Shown: positions 23,811 through 38,085, counted from the first letter of the stretch. The stretch is 64,000 nucleotides of DNA from Gentiana macrophylla (GCA_026214975.1 JAOBSW010000312.1:113056-177055); one strand, 5' to 3'. A program made the numbers and translations. The notes: generated by a model from the sequence alone, not told the origin.

Positions 23811-25484
23811 TGTTAGGTGTAGTGCCGAAAGACAATTTGTGTAATTGTTTTAATGATGAATTTATCTCACCTTATTACTTGCTTTGTGCTTGTAAATAAT
23901 ACCTGCTTTGCAAACCCTAAGTATATCGAGTATGTAACCGCTTAACTTTCGAGTGTATGGCATGCGTGAGGATTGAGTTAGTGGTGATATACTTAAAGCT
24001 GTTAGTCCGTGGTGAACTTAATCGAGTTTAGGGTCTCTTGATTAAAACACCAATAATGCATGAGAACACCTTAGGGTGTGATAGTCTTATCGATTTGTCG
24101 GTAGAGGGTACCATTGGGGCATTTATATATGATGGCATTCATATAGAATTTGGACCGATTTAATCTAAATTTCTCGGTATAATTCCGTAATCGAGGAATC
24201 TTATTAAATCATTAGATGATCATATATGGATCAACTTTAATCTCGAGGTGATCACATGATCTTTGCTTGTCCCGGGGTAGTGTTTGATGTGTTAATTACG
24301 GTTCACTTTAATATGTTTTCCAAGCCACTTCTCATTGGCACTATCTCAGGATGAGTGAGTAGTTACGATTTTCACAGACATGGAATCCATTCCTTCTGGG
24401 AAGTAGTAGAGACAGATCCCTTATTTGTTAGCCCTAAGAAAGTGATCGATCCCGGAGTTCACATTTGACTAATTAGCTACTAGTCAGATATGTGTACTAA
24501 TTGATCATCAGGGGGTTGATGGTAAATAAGGATAAGATATTCTGAGTCGGGTTCACGGAGACTTCCCACTCAGAATGGGCAGTCTATGGAGGGTTAATCC
24601 GTATGTAGTGATTATATCAATGGACGCTTATTCACTCTATGGGTTGAGTATAAGTATACATCTATAATCGGTAGAGTTCAGTTTCGGGTTTATGGTGGCG
24701 TAATCCCGGAATTAATAATTAATGTACTTATTACATTAGGCGAATAATTAATTATTGGAGCTACTGGTTATAGGTCCATGGTCCCCGATGTGGCTTCTGT
24801 AATTTGGACTAGTAATCTTGTTACTTGGGCCTCAGTAATAATTAATTGGCTGGGCTAATTAATTGATATGCATAGATATTATTTAGTTGGGCTAAATAAT
24901 ATAATACACATAAAAGACATTTTATGTGGGCTTTTAAACCTAAGGTGGCGCCTCATACTTCATTAAATGCAAGATTTGATTTTCTTGTGTGATTAATGAT
25001 TAATAAAAGATGATTTATTTGTAATTGATTGATTGATTAATCACAATCTTTTATAAATGGAATTATCCTTTATTGTGATTTCTTTTTAATTATTTATTTA
25101 ATTAATTAGAAACTTGGAGGCCAAGGATTTACTCTCTATATAAAGAGAGTTCTTCCAAGACATATGGGCATGGAAAATTTAGCCCCACTCATAAAAAAAA
25201 GAGAGAAAAATTTGTTTCTCTTGTCAGGTTTTAGAGGAAGAAAAACTTGGAGTTTTTCTTAGTGTTGCATATCGAGGTGGTTTGTGTATCAAGAAGGGTA
25301 TCCACCAACCGCCGTTTGGAGAACACATCGGAAGATCAAGGCGACTCTTCCCGTTATTGGTAACATAATCTTAAACCCCCTTGTAGTACTTAAGTCCTTT
25401 AATTACGTATTTTGATATATAAATCGTGATCCATCCGCTGCGCATAGATCTAACTCGTTTAGATCTAAGAACCTGCATCCTTCA
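23811..25484 (+). repeat. 3' LTR of the non-coding copia-type element
   Basis: 1674 bp, starts TGTTAGGTGTAGTG, ends GCATCCTTCA, followed by the CATTA target duplication. TATATAA at 25137-25143 matches the TATA box of the 5' LTR. Confidence 0.92.
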
Positions 25485-25489
25485 CATTA

Positions 25490-26127
25490 GAGATGGACCT
25501 TTGACAAGACTCCAAAGAAAGAGAATGAGAGAAGCCTTGAATACCTTGCTTAACGAAATCCAAGGAGAGTATGGGCAGCCCAAAAGGAGTGATGAAGCTT
25601 CAATATTATACATTCACAACACTTTTTGGCTTAAGGAAAATGCCTACTTGAAAGCCCATTCATGGGGCGCCTAGAAGACCATTTTAATCAGTTTTTTTAT
25701 TTCAGTGTTGTGTCAATAAAGGCTAGTTGGGCCTGAAGTGTGGTTTGGCAAAGCCCATCTAGTGGGAGGTGCCTTTTTCCTTAATGTTTGTTTAGTTTTC
25801 ATTAGTTTTCCGTCCCACATTGGAAGATGGACTCTTGAGTCAGTTTTTGTAGCCTGTATATAGGTTAACACTATCTCTTTTATGAACAACATATATTTGA
25901 GTGAAATTTTATTATTTGATTAAGCTTGTCTTAATTGTGCACGTTTATGTGTGAGAATCTCTTGGATTAGAGGATCGCCCCTTTGAGAACTTATCAGCGT
26001 AACCGAGCATTACGTTGTGGCATTCCAACCGTAGTCTTAGATTAAGATACAGATCATAGCTCTCATTGGTTACAATTCAGTTTCTTCCTGGGCAAAACAA
26101 AGGATTTGATTCATAAGGATCACATCA
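25490..26127 (+). mobile_element. Gypsy solo LTR copy B, right part
   Basis: Resumes at GAGATGG and ends ATCACATCA, followed by ACAAC (26128-26132). With 16489-16568 it makes exactly 718 bp, the same as copy A. I counted about 11 substitutions between A and B. The pol C-terminal frame ends with TAG at 25672-25674, as in copy A. It is interrupted by the nested element, so the apparent ORF starting at 25426 is a fusion without meaning. Confidence 0.9.
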
Positions 26128-29100
26128 ACAACTTTTTGTATATAATTGTAGTATAGTTTACTCAAAACGAGGATTTACAACTTTTGGTATATAATTATAG
26201 TAGTGTTTAGTCAAAACAGGGGTTTACAACTTTTTGTATATAATTGTATTAGAGTTTACTCAAAATGAGGGTTTACACCTTTTTGTATATAATTGTAGTA
26301 GTGTTTACTCAAAACGGGTGTTTATAACTTTTTGTATATAATTAGACATTAGAGTTTACTCAAAACGGGGGTTTACAACTTTTTGTTTTTAATTGTAGTA
26401 GAGGTTACTTATAACGGGGGTTTACAACGTTTTGTATATAGATGTATAGTAGAGTTTACTCAAAACTGGGGTTTACAACTTTTTATATAATTGTGGTAGA
26501 GTTTACTCAAAACGAGGGTTTATAACTTTTTGTATTAAATTGTATTAGAGTTTACTCAAAATAGGGGTTTACAACTTTTTGTATTTAATTGTAGTAGACT
26601 TTATTCAAAACGGGGGTTTACAACCTTTTGTATATATTTGTATTAGAGTTTACTCTAAACGAGGGTTTACAACTTTTTGTATATAACCGTGTTAAAGTTT
26701 ACTCAAAACGAGGTTTACAACTTTTTGTATATAATTGTATTAGAGTTTACTCAAAAAGGGGTTTAAAACTTTTTGTATATAATCGTAGTAGAGTTTACTC
26801 AAAGCGAGGAGTGTATTTTTGTATATAATTGTAGTAGAGCTTACTCAAAATGGGGATTACAACTTTTGTATATAATAATTGTAGTAGAGTTTACTCAAAA
26901 CAGGGGTATACAACCTTTTGTATATAATTGTGTTAGAGTGTACTCAAAATGAGGGTTTACAACTTTTTGTATATAATTGTAGTAGAGCTTACTCAAAACG
27001 GTGGGTTTACAACTTTTTGTATATAGTTAAACAGTAGAGTTTACTCAAAACGGGGGTTTACAACTTTTTGTATGTAATTGTAGTAGAGTTTACTCAAATA
27101 AGGGTTTATAACTTTTTGTATATAATTAGACATTAGAGTTTACTCAAAATTGGGGTTTAAAAATTTTTGTATATAATTGTAGTGGAGGTTACTTATAACG
27201 GGGGTTTACAACTTTTTGTATATAGATGTATAGTAGAGTTTACTCAAAACTGGGGTGTACACCTTTTTGTATATAATTGTAGTAGAGTTTACTCAAAACG
27301 AGGGTTTATAACTTTTTGTATTAAATTATATTAGAGTTTTCTCAAAATTGGGGCTTACAACTTTTTGTATATAATTGTAGTAGAGTTTACTCAAAATGAG
27401 GGTTTATAACTTTTTGTATATGATTGTATTAGAATTTACTCAAAGCTGGGGTTTACAACCTTTTGTATATAATTGTAGTAGAGTTTTCTCAAAACGGAGG
27501 TGTATAACTTTTTGTATATAATTGTAGTTGAGTTTACTCAAAACGAGGGTTTACAACTTTTTGTATATAATTGTATAGTAGAGATTACTCCAAACAGGGT
27601 TTTAGGACTTTTTGTATATAAAATTATATTAGAGTTTACTCAAAACGGTTGTTTACAACTTTTTGCATATAACTGTATTGTAGAGTTTACTGAAAATGGG
27701 GGTTTAAAGCTTCTTGTATATAATTGTATTAGAGTTTACTCAAAACGGAGGTTTACAACTTTTTGTTTATAATTGTAGTAGATTTTACTCAAAATGGAGG
27801 TTTATAACTTTTTGTATGTAATTGTAATAGAGTTACTCAAAACGAGGGTTTACAACTATTTCAAAATAATTGTAGTAGAGTTTACTCAAAACGGGGGTTT
27901 ACAACTTTTTGTATATAATTTTATAGTATAGTTTACTCAAAACGGGGGTTTACAACTTTTTGTATATAATTGTAGTAGAGTTACTCAAAACGGGGCTTTA
28001 CATCCTTTTGTATATAATTGTAATAGAGTTTACTCAAAACGAGGGTTTATAACTTTTTGTATATAATTGTAGAAGAGTTTACTCAAAACGGGAGTTTACA
28101 AGTTTTTGTATATAATTAGACAGTAGAGTTTACTCAAAATGGGGGTTTACAATTTTTTTTGTATAATTTTATAGTAGAGTTTACTCAAAACGAGGGTTTA
28201 TAACTTTTTGTATATAATTGTATTAAAGTTTACTCTAAACGGGGGTTTACAACTTTTTGTATATGATTATAATAGAGTTTACTTAAAACGGAGGTGTATA
28301 ACTTTTTGTATGTAGTTGTAGTAGAGTTTACTCAAAATGGGGGTTTACAACTTTTTGTATATAATTGTAGTAGAGTTTACTCAAAACGGGGGTTTTCAAC
28401 CTTTTGTATATAATTTTATTAGAGTTTACTGAAAATGAGGGTTTACAACTTTTTGTAAATAATTGTAGTAGAATTTACTCAAAACAAGGGTTTACAACTT
28501 TTTGTATATAATTATACAATAGAGTTTACTCAAACTGTGGGTTTACAACTTTTTGTATATAATTGTAGTAGAGTTTACTCAAAATGAGGGTTTATAACTT
28601 TTGTATATAACTGTGTTAGAGTTTCTCAAAATTGGGGTTTACAACTTTATGTATATAATCGTATTAGAGTTCACTCAAAACGGAGGTGTATAACTTTTTG
28701 TATATAGTTGTAGTAGAGTTTACTCAAAATGGGGGTTTACAATTTTTTGTATATAATTATACTAAAGTTCACTCAAAACGGGGGTTTACAACCTTTTGTA
28801 TATAATTGTATTAGAGTTTACTCCAAATGAGGGTTTACAACTTTTAGTACTTAGTTGTAGTAGAGTTTACTCAAAACGGGGGTTTACAACTTTTTGTATA
28901 TAATTATACAATAGAGTTTACTCAAAACGGGGGTTTACAACTTTTTGTATATAATTGTAGTAGAGTTTACTCAAAATGAGGGCGTATAACTTTTTGTATA
29001 TAGTTGTCTAAGAGTTTACTCAAAATGAGGGTTTACAACTTTTTGTATATAATCGTTGTAGAGTTTACTCAAAACCGAGGTGTATAACTTTTTGTATATA

Positions 29101-30507
29101 ATTGTAGTAGAGCTTACTCAATACGGGGGTTTACAGCTTTTTGTATATAATTGTAGTAGAGTTTACTCAAAATGGGGGATTACAACCTTTTGTATATAAT
29201 TGTGTTAGAATTTACTCAAAATAATGGTTTACAACGTTTTGTATATAATTGTAGTAGAGTTTACTCAAAACGGTGGGTTTACAACTTTTTGTATATAATT
29301 ATACAATAGAGTTTACTCAAAACGGGGGTTTACAACTTTTTGTATATAATTGTAGTAGAGTTTACTCGAAATGGGGTTTACAACTTTTTGTATAAAATTG
29401 TACTAGAGGTTACTTAAAACGGGGATTTACATCTTTTTGAATATAGATGTATAGTAGATTTTACTCTAAACGGGGGTTTACAAGTTTTTTTGAATAATAT
29501 TATAGTAGGGTTTTACTCAAAACTGGGGTTTACAACTTTTTGTATATAATTGTAGTAGAGTTTACTCAAAACGAGGGTTTATAACTTTTTGTATTAAATT
29601 GTATTAGAGTTTACTCAAAATGGGGGTTTACAACTTTTTGTACATAATTGTAGTAGAGTTTACTCAAAACGAGGGTTTATAACTTTTTGAATATGATTGT
29701 ATTAGAATTTACTCAAAGCGGGGGTTTACAACCTTTTGTATAAAATTGTAGTAGAGTTTACTCAAAATGGAGGTGTATAACTTTTGTATATAATTGTAGT
29801 AGTGTTTACTCAAAACGGGCGTTTACAACCATTTGTGTATAATTTTATTAGAGTTTACTCAAAACAGGGGTTTACAACTTTTTGTATATAATTGTAGTAG
29901 AGTTTACTCAAAACGTGGGTTTACAACTTTTTGTATATAATTGTAGTAGAGTTTACTCAAAACGGGGGTTTATAACTTTTTGTATATTATTATTTTAGAA
30001 TATTATAGTAGTGTTTACTCAAAACTTGGGTTTACAAATTTTTGTATACAATTGTAGTAGAGATTACTCAAAACGAGGGTTTATGACTTTTTGTATATAA
30101 TTGTATTAGAGTTTACTCAAAACGGGGTTTTACAACTTTTTATATATAATTATAGTAGAGTTTACGCAAAACGGAGGTGTATAACTATTTGTATGTAGTT
30201 GTAGTAAAGTTTACTCAAAATAGGGGTTTACAACTTTCTGTATATAATTGTAGTAGAGTTTCCTCGGGTTTACAACCATTTGTATATAACTGTATTAGAG
30301 TTTACTCAAAATGAGGGTTTACAACTTTTAGTACATAATTGTAGTATAATTTGTTGAAAATGGGGGTTGACAAATTTTTGTACATAATTGTAGTATAGTT
30401 TACTCAAAATGAGGGTTTATAACTTTTTGTATATAATTGTGTTAGAGTATACACAAAACGGGGGCTTATAACTTTTTGTATATAATCCTAGTAGAGTTTA
30501 CTCAAAA
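26128..30507. repeat. 49-bp satellite array, third block
   Basis: Same satellite. The part up to about 28705 duplicates 12602 to about 15235. After that the order of variants diverges. No gene. Confidence 0.95.
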
Positions 30508-33500
30508 CGGAGGTGTATATCTTTTTGTATATAATTATACAATAGAGTTTACTCAAAACGTGGGTTTACAACTTTTTGTATATAATTGTAGTAGAGTTTA
30601 CTCAAAACGAGGGTTTATAACTTTTTCTATATAATTGTGTTAGAGTTTCTCAAAACGGGGGTTTACAACTTTTTGTATATAATCGTAGGAGAGTTCACTC
30701 AAAACGGAGGTGTATAACTTTTTGTATATAATTGTAGTAGAGTTTACTCAAAACGGGGGATTACAACTTTTTGTATATAATTATAGTAAAGTTCACTGAA
30801 AACGGGGGTTTACAACATTTTGTATATAATTGTATTAGAGTTTACTCAAAATGATGGTTTACAACTTTTAGTAGATAATTGTAGTAGAGTTTACTCAAAA
30901 CGGGGGTTTACAGCTTTTTGTATATAATTATACAGTAGAGTTTACTCAAAATAGGGGTTTACAACTTTTTGTATATAATTGTAGTAGAGTTTACTCAAAA
31001 TGGGGGATTACAACCTTTTGTACATAATTGTGTTAGAGTTTACTCAAAATACGGGTTTACAACTTTTTGTATATAATTGTAGTAAAGTTTACTCAAAACG
31101 GTGGGTTTACAACTTTTGGTATATAATTATACAGTAGAGTTTACTCAAAACGGGGGTTTACAACTTTTTGTATATAATTGTAGTAGAGTTTACTCAAAAC
31201 GGGGGTTTACAACTTTTTGTATAAAATTGTAGTAGAGGTTACTTATAACGGGGATTTACAACTTTTTGTATATAGATGTATAGTAGAGTTTACTCCATAC
31301 GGGGGTTTACAACTTTTTTTTGAATAATACTATTGTTGAGTTTTACAACTTTTTGTTTATATATGTAGTAGAGTTTACTCAAAACGAGGGTTTATAACTT
31401 TTTGTATTAAAATGTATTAGAGTTTACACAAAATGGGGGTTTACAACTTTTTGTACATAATTGTAGTAGAATTTACTCAAAACGAGGGTTTATAACTTTT
31501 TGAATTGGATTGTATTAGAATTTACTCAAAGCAGGGGTTTACAACCTTTTGTATAAAATTGTAGTGGAGTTTCTCAAAATGGAAGTGTGTAACATTTTGT
31601 ATATAATTGTAGTAGAGTTTACTCAAAACGGGGGTTTACAACTTTTTGTATATAATTGTAGTAGAGTTTACTCAAAACGGGGGTTTACAACCATTCGTAT
31701 ATAATTTTATTAGAGTTTACTCGAAACGGGGGTTTACAACTTTTTGTATATAATTGTAGTAGAGTTTACTCAAAACGTGGGTTTACAACTTTTTGTATAT
31801 AATTGTAGAAGAGTTTACTCAAAACGGAGGTTTATAACTTTTTGTATATTATTATAGTAGAGTTTACTCAAACGGGGGTTTATAACATTTTTTAGAATTT
31901 TATAGCAGAGTTTACTCAAAACTGAGGTTTACAAATTTTTGTATATAATTATAGTAGAGATTACTCAAAACGGGGGTTTACAACTTTTTGTATATAATTT
32001 TATAGTATAGTTTACTCAAAACGGGGGTTTACAACTTTTTATATATAATTATAGTAGAGTTTACTCAAAACAGGGGTTTACAACTTTTTGTATATAATTG
32101 TAGTAGAGTTTACTCAAAATGGGGGTTTACAACCTTTTGTATATAATTGTATAGTAGAGTTTACTCAAAATGGGGGTTTACAACTTTTTGTACATAATTG
32201 TAGTAGAATTTACTCAAAACAAGGGTTTACAAATTTTTGTATATAATTGTTGTAGAGTTTACTCAAAACGAGGGTTTATATAATTGTGTTAGAGTATACA
32301 CAAAATGGGGGCTTATAACTTTTTGTATATAATCCTAGTAGAGTTTACTCAAAACGGAGGTGTATAACTTTTTGTATATAATTGTAGTCGAGCGTACTCA
32401 AAACGGGGGTTTACAATTTTTTGTATATAATTGTAGTAGAGTTTACTCAAAACAAGGGTTTACTACTTTTTGTATATAATTATGTTAGAGTTTACTCAAA
32501 GCGAGGGGTGTACAAATTTTTATATAAAATTGTAGTAGAGTTTACTCAAAATGGTGGGTTTACAACTTTTTGTATATAATTATACAATGGAGTTTACTCA
32601 AAACGGGGTTTACAAATTTTTGTATATATAATTGTAGTAGTGTTTACTCAAAGCGAGAGTGTTTATAACTTTTTGTATATGATTGTATTAGAATTTACTC
32701 AAAACGGGGTTTACAACCATTTGTATATAATTGTATTAGAGTTTACTCAAAGCGAGGGTTTACAACTTTTTGTATATAATTTTAGTAGAGTTTACACAAA
32801 ATGGGGGTTTACAACTTTTTGTATATAATTGTAGTAGAGTTTACTCAAAACGGGGTATACAATTTTTCTATATAATTGTATTAGTAGAGTTTACTCAATA
32901 CGAGGGTTTACAACATTTTTGTATATAATTGTAGTAGATTTTACTCAAAACGGGTGTTTACAACTTTTTGTGTAATTAGACAAGGGTTTAGAGTTTACAC
33001 AAAACGGGGGTTTACAACTTTATGTATATAATTGTAGTAGAGGTTGCTTATAACGGGCATTTACAACTTTTTGTATATAGATGTATAGTAGAGTTACTCA
33101 AAACTGGGGTTTACAACTTTTTGTATATAATTGTTGTAGAGTTTACTCAAAATGAGGGTTTATAATAATTTGTATTAAATTGTGTTAGAGTTTACTCAAA
33201 ATTGGGGTTTAAAACATTTTGTATAAAATTGTAGGAGTTTATTCAAAACGGGGGTTTACAACCTTTTGTATATAATTGTATTAGAGTTTACTCAAAACGA
33301 GGGTTTACAACTTTTTGTATATAATTGTAGTAGAGTTTACTCAAAACGAGGGTTTACAACTTTTTGTATATAATTGTAGTAGAGTTTACTCAAAACAGGG
33401 GTTTACAACTTTTTGTCTGTAATTGTATTAGAGTTTACTCAAAATGAGGGTTTACAACTTTTTGAATATAATTGTAATTTGTGTTTACTCAAAACGGGTT

Positions 33501-34305
33501 TACAACATTTTGTATATAATTGTAGTAGAGTTTTCTCAAAACGGGGTTTATAACTTTTGTTTTATAGTTTACTCAAAGGGGGTTTACAACATTTTGTATA
33601 TAAGTGTATAATAGAGTTTACTCAAAAGCGGGGGTTTACAACAATTTATATAATTGTAGTAGAGTTTACTCAAACGAGGGTTTATAACTTTTTGTATTAA
33701 ATTGTATTAGAGTTTTTACAACTTTTTTTATATAATTTTAGTAGAGTTTAATCAAAATGAGGGTTTATAACTTTGTGTATATGATTGTATTAGAATTTAC
33801 GCAAAGTTGGGGTTTTCAACCTTTTGTATATAATTGTATTAGAGTTTACTCTAAACGGAGGTGTATAACTTTTTGTATATAATTGTAATTGAGTTTACTC
33901 AAAACGGGGGTTTACAACTTTTTGTATATAATTGTATCGTAGAGTTTACTCCAAAACGGAGTTTACAACATTTTGTATATAAAATATATTAGAGTTTACT
34001 CAAAACGGAGGGTTTACAACTTTTTGTATACAATCAGATTAGTAGAGTTTTTCTCAAAACGGGGTTTACAACTTTTTGTATATAATGTGTATTAGAGTTT
34101 ACTCAAAACGGAGGTTTACAACTTTTTTTTATAATTGTGGTAGAGTTTACTCCAAAGTGGAGGTTTATAAATTTTAGTATATAATTGTAATAGAGTTACT
34201 CAAAACGGGGGTTTACAACTTTTTCAAAATAATTGTAGTAGAGTTTACTCAAAACGGGGGTTTACAACTTTTTGTATATAATTTTATAATAGAGTTTACT
34301 CAAAA
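30508..34305. repeat. 49-bp satellite, tandem superunit copy 1 (3.8 kb)
   Basis: Starts at CGGAGGTGTATATC (30508). The identical rare variant occurs again at 34306. Other rare variants keep the same distance: TTTATAACTTTTTCTATATAATTG at 30614 and 34412 (offset 3798), and GGTTTATAATAATTTG near 33158 and 36951 (offset about 3793). The small drift reflects indels. Confidence 0.8.
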
Positions 34306-37300
34306 CGGAGGTGTATATCTTTTTGTATATAATTATACAATAGAGTTTACTCAAAACGTGGGTTTACAACTTTTTGTATATAATTGTAGTAGAGTTTACT
34401 CAAAACGAGGGTTTATAACTTTTTCTATATAATTGTGTTAGAGTTTCTCAAAACGGGGGTTTACAACTTTTTGTATATAATCGTAGGAGAGTTCACTCAA
34501 AACGGAGGTGTATAACTTTTTGTATATAGTTGTTGTAGAGTTTACTCAAATCGGAGGTTTACAATTTTTTGTATATAATTATACTAAAGTTCACTCAAAA
34601 CGGGGGTTTACAACTTTTGTATATAATTGTATTAGAGTTTACTCCAAATGAGGGTTTACAACTTTTAGTACATAATTGTAGTAGAGTTTACTCAAAACGG
34701 GGGTTTACAGCTTTTTGTATATAATTATACAGTAGAGTTTACTCAAAATAGGGGTTTACAACTTTTTGTATATAATTGTAGTAGAGTTTACTCAAAATGG
34801 GGGATTACAACCTTTTGTATATAATTGTGTTAGAGTTTACTCAAAATACGGGTTTACAACTTTTTGTATATAATTGTAGTAAAGTTTACTCAAAACGGTG
34901 GGTTTACAACTTTTGGTATATAATTATACAGTAGAGTTACTCAAAACGGGGGTTTACAACTTTTTGTATATAATTGTAGTGGAGTTTACTCAAAACGGGG
35001 GTTTACAACTTTTTGTATAAAATTGTAGTAGAGGTTACTTATAACGGGGATTTAAAACTTTTTGTATTTAGATGTATAGTAGAGTTTACTTCAAACGGGG
35101 GTTTACAACTTTTTTTTGAATAATATTATTGTTGAGTTTTACAACTTTTAGTTTATATATGTAGTAGAGTTTACTCAAAACGAGGGTTTATAACTTTTTG
35201 TATTAAAATGTATTAGAGTTTACACAAAATGGGGGTTTACAACTTTTTGTACATAATTGTAGTAGAATTTACTCAAAACGAGGGTTTATAACTTTTTGAA
35301 TTGGATTGTATTAGAATTTACTCAAAGTAAGGGTTTACAACCTTTTGTATAAAATTGTAGTGGAGTTTCTCAAAATGGAAGTGTGTAACTTTTTGTATAT
35401 AATTGTAGTAGAGTTTACTCAAAACGGGGGTTTACAACTTTTTGTATATAATTGTAGTAGAGTTTACTCAAAACGGGGGTTTACAACCATTCGTATACAA
35501 TTTTATTAGAGTTTACTCGAAATGGGGGTTTACAACTTTTTGTATATAATTGTAGTAGAGTTTACTCAAAACGTGGGTTTACAACTTTTTGTATATAATT
35601 GTAGAAGAGTTTACTCAAAACGGAGGTTTATAACTTTTTGTATATTATTGTAGTAGAGTTTACTCAAATGGGGGTTTATAACATTTTTTAGAATTTTATA
35701 GCAGAGTTTACTCAAAACTAGGGTTTACAAATTTTTGTATATAATTGTAGTAGAGATTACTCAAAACGAGGGTTTATGACTTTTTGTATATAATTGTATT
35801 AGAGTTTACTCAAAACGGGCGTTTACAACTTTTTATATATAATTATAGTAGAGTTTACTCAAAATAGGGGATTACAACTTTTTGTATATAATTGTAGTAG
35901 AGTTTACTCAAAATAGGGGTTTACAACCTTTTGTATATAATTGTATTAGAGTTTACTCAAAATGAGGGTTTACAACTTTTTGTACATAATTGTAGTAGAA
36001 TTTGCTCAAAACAAGGGTTTACAAATTTTTGTATATAATTGTTGTAGAGTTTACTCAAAACGAGGGTTTATATAATTGTATATAATTGTGTTAGAGTATA
36101 CACAAAACGGGGGCTTATAACTTTTTGTATATAATCCTAGTAGAGTTTACTCAAAACGGAGGTGTATAACTTTTTGTATATAATTGTAGTCGAGCATACT
36201 CAAAACGGGGTTTACAACTCTTTGTATATAATTGTAGTAGAGTTTACTCAAAACAAGGGTTTACTACTTTTTGTATATAATTATGTTAGAGTTTACTCAA
36301 AACGAGGGTGTACAAATTTTTATATAAAATTGTAGCAGAGTTTACTCAAAATGGTGGGTTTACAACTTTTTGTATATAATTATTCAGTGGAGTTTACTCA
36401 AAACGGGGGTTTACAAATTTTTGCATATAATTGTAGTAGTGTTTACTCAAAACGAGTGTTTATAACTTTTTGTATATGATTGTATTAGAATTTACTCAAA
36501 ACGGGGGTTTACAACCATTTGTATATAATTGTATTAGAGTTTACTCAAAACGAGGGTTTACAACTTTTTGTATATAATTTTAGTAGAGTTTACACAAAAT
36601 GGGGGTTTACAACTTTTGGTATATAATTGTAGTAGAGTTTACTCAAAACGGGGGTATACAATTTTTTCTATATAATTGTACTAGAGTTTACTCAATACGA
36701 GGGTTTACACATTTTTGTATATAATTGTAGTAGAGTTTACTCAAAACGGGTGTTTACAACTTTTTGTATATAATTAGACAGTAGAGTTTACACAAAACGG
36801 GGGTTTACAACTTTATGTATATAATTGTAGTAGAGGTTGCTTATAATGGGCATTTACAACTTTTTGTATATAGATGTATAGTAGAGTTACTCAAAACTGG
36901 GGTTTACAACTTTTTGTATATAATTGTTGTAGAGTTTACTCAAAATGAGGGTTTATAATAATTTGTATTAAATTGTGTTAGAGTTTACTCAAAATTGGGG
37001 TTTAAAACATTTTGTATAAAATTGTAGGAGTTTATTCAAAACGGGGGTTTACAACCTTTTGTATATAACTGTATTAGAGTTTACTCAAAACGAGGGTTTA
37101 CAACTTTTTGTATATAATTGTAGTACAATTACTCAAAACGAGGGTTTACAACTTTTTGTATATATTTGTAGTAGAGTTTAGTCAAAACAGGGGTTTACAA
37201 CTTTTTGTATATAATTGTATTAGAGTTTACTCAAAATGAGGGTTTACACCTTTTTGTATATAATTGTAATTGTGTTTACTCAAAACGGGGGTGTACAACA

Positions 37301-38085
37301 TTTTGTATATAATTAGACAGTAGAGTTTTCTCAAAACGGGGTTTATAACTTTTTGTTTATAACGGGGGTTTACAACGTTTTGTATATAAGTGTATAATAG
37401 AGTTTACTCAAAACTGGGTTTACAACAATTTATATAATTGTAGTCGAGTTTACTCAAAACGAGGGTTTATAACTTTTTGTATTAAATTGTATTAGAGTTT
37501 TTACAACATTTTTATATAATTGTAGTAGAGTTTACTCAAAATGAGGGTTTATTACTTTTTGTATATGATTGTATTAGAATTTACTCAAAGTTGGGGTTTA
37601 CAACCTTTTGTATATATTTGTATTAGAGTTTACTCTAAACGGAGGTGTATAACTTTTTGTATATAATTGTAGTTGAGTTTACTCAAAACGGGGGTTTACA
37701 ACTTTTTGTATATAATTGTATCGTAGAGTTTACTCCAAATGGGAGTTTACAACATTTTGTATATAAAATATATTAGAGTTTACTCAAAACGGTTGTTTAC
37801 AACTTTTTGCATACAACTGTATTGTAGAGTTTACTGAAAACGGGGGTTTACAGCTTCTTGTATATAATTGTATTAGAGTTTACTCAAAACGGAGGTTTAC
37901 AACTTTTTTTTATAATTGTGGTAGAGTTTACTCCAAGTGGAGGTTTATAAATTTTAGTATATAATTGTAATAGAGTTACTCAAAACGGGGGTTTACAACT
38001 TTTTCAAAATAATTGTAGTAGAGTTTACTCAAAACGGGGGTTTACAACTTTTTGTATATAATTTTATAATAGAGTTTACTCAGAA
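34306..38085. repeat. 49-bp satellite, tandem superunit copy 2 (3.8 kb)
   Basis: Second copy of the 3.8-kb superunit. It differs locally from copy 1 (for example copy 2 keeps GAGGGTTTATGAC near 35770 where copy 1 has CGGGGGTTTACAAC near 31970), so gene-conversion-like patches or small deletions have followed the duplication. Confidence 0.8.

Larger units (their letters stand above)
16569..25484 (+). mobile_element. Non-coding copia-type LTR retrotransposon (LARD-like), complete
   Basis: An 8916-bp element nested in the gypsy solo LTR. The target duplication CATTA is perfect (16564-16568 and 25485-25489). It has a 5' LTR at 16569-18257, a primer site at 18260-18270, a 5553-bp interior, a purine tract at 23799-23809 and a 3' LTR at 23811-25484. 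The primer site TGGTATCAGAG matches the initiator-Met tRNA site usual in plant Ty1-copia elements. I could not find a zinc knuckle, protease, integrase, RT or RNase H motif in any frame, and the longest ORF in the interior is about 70 codons. This fits a large retrotransposon derivative that moves using proteins supplied by another element. An alternative is a copia element whose frames are destroyed by decay and sequence errors. Confidence 0.85.

Noticed and set aside
25426..25674. An 82-codon ORF
   Set aside because: It crosses the end of the copia-type LTR into the gypsy solo LTR, so it is a junction artefact.
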